Below are positions 63,837 through 64,000 of a DNA stretch of 64,000 nucleotides, piece by piece (positions within the stretch are counted from its first letter, which is position 1; the number at the start of each line of letters is the position of its first letter). The DNA comes from a virus. A program made the position numbers and the translations under genes. Below the pieces are notes generated by a model. It saw only the letters and a list, made by a program, of their open reading frames with translations. It was not told the origin of the DNA and searched no databases. The stretch is from positions 1-64,000 of the IMG/VR virus record IMGVR_UViG_3300036766_002288. The stretch is one strand, 5' to 3'.

Positions 63837-64000
63837 ATTAATTCCTTAATACAGGTTATGCCAATTTCAATTAATTTTGTCTTATCAAGGTCGCCTGTGT
63901 CAGACTCCTTAGCATAAGTCTCAATCATTTCATCTTCTTTGTTTAAAATTGCTTTTGCATTTTGCACGACCTGTTTTTGATCGACTTTCATTTTTGGGCG
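63833..64000 (-). CDS. Partial gene, probably the C-terminus of gp47/SbcD-like nuclease
   Basis: An open frame from the window edge to a TGA at 63833-63835, overlapping the gp46-like start. 55 residues are visible: RPK, then MKVDQKQVVQNAKAILNKED and EMIETYAKESDTGDLDKTKL, ending IGITCIKELI. An Asp-Lys-rich helical end is plausible for SbcD-type nucleases, and the position before gp46 is the T4 order. The nuclease core itself lies beyond the window. Confidence 0.5.
   Translation of the reverse strand, partial: RPKMKVDQKQVVQNAKAILNKEDEMIETYAKESDTGDLDKTKLIEIGITCIKELI

Overview
The window is part of a large, AT-rich, lytic-type tailed phage of the T4-like (contractile-tail) kind. It encodes a tail sheath protein, three tail-tube-like proteins, a gp15-like and a neck-like protein, a baseplate-hub assembly protein, a T4 gp55-like late sigma factor and a gp46-like recombination subunit. 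It also carries two DNA methyltransferases, an intein-split B12-dependent ribonucleotide reductase, CTP synthase, a uracil-DNA glycosylase, an RNA ligase and a Thg1-like polymerase. Genes are packed with 1-8 base overlaps on both strands, with bidirectional hairpin terminators between converging genes. No tRNA or rRNA gene and no CRISPR array is visible. Several exported proteins look like planctomycete (Gemmata-type) proteins, so a planctomycete host, or gene gain from one, is the best guess. That guess rests on remembered family resemblance, not on a search.

Layout. 1-4449 (-): small accessory genes, two GNAT acetyltransferases, a UDG-fold protein and an ADP-ribosylglycohydrolase. 4479-7942: a frameshifted RmlC-like epimerase, lysine 6-aminotransferase and a glycosyltransferase. 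7937-13335: small late genes, a LAGLIDADG endonuclease, an early regulator with consensus sigma70-type promoters, and a von Willebrand A protein. 13369-24896: exported protease, Dam methylase, HNH endonuclease, GT9-like transferase, two paralogous virion-type proteins and more small late genes. 24959-30747 (-): a six-gene block of exported or planctomycete-type proteins with two c-type haem motifs, a papain-like protease and a protein of 23-residue repeats. 30903-34131 (+): RNA and DNA repair. 34235-45671: virion genes (unknown 1182-residue protein, neck, sheath, tubes). 45668-54553: late sigma factor, glycosyltransferases, baseplate genes, nuclease and a 2OG-oxygenase-like protein. 54550-64000 (-): nucleotide metabolism, a methyltransferase and recombination, with a second papain-like protease on the plus strand.

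How it works together. The late sigma factor (46402-46932) fits a recurring octamer, NNTAAATA, found upstream of late genes. In about half the cases the octamer lies only 4-8 bases from the ATG, so those mRNAs would be leaderless or nearly so. Fourteen small proteins share an N-terminal peptide very like the T4 capsid-targeting sequence (MKTYQEFIAEA), several with an (I/L)xE site at about residues 8-12. They are candidates for proteins packaged in the head. Three genes are broken by single-base indels that restore clear reading in another frame, so either consensus errors or real decay is present.
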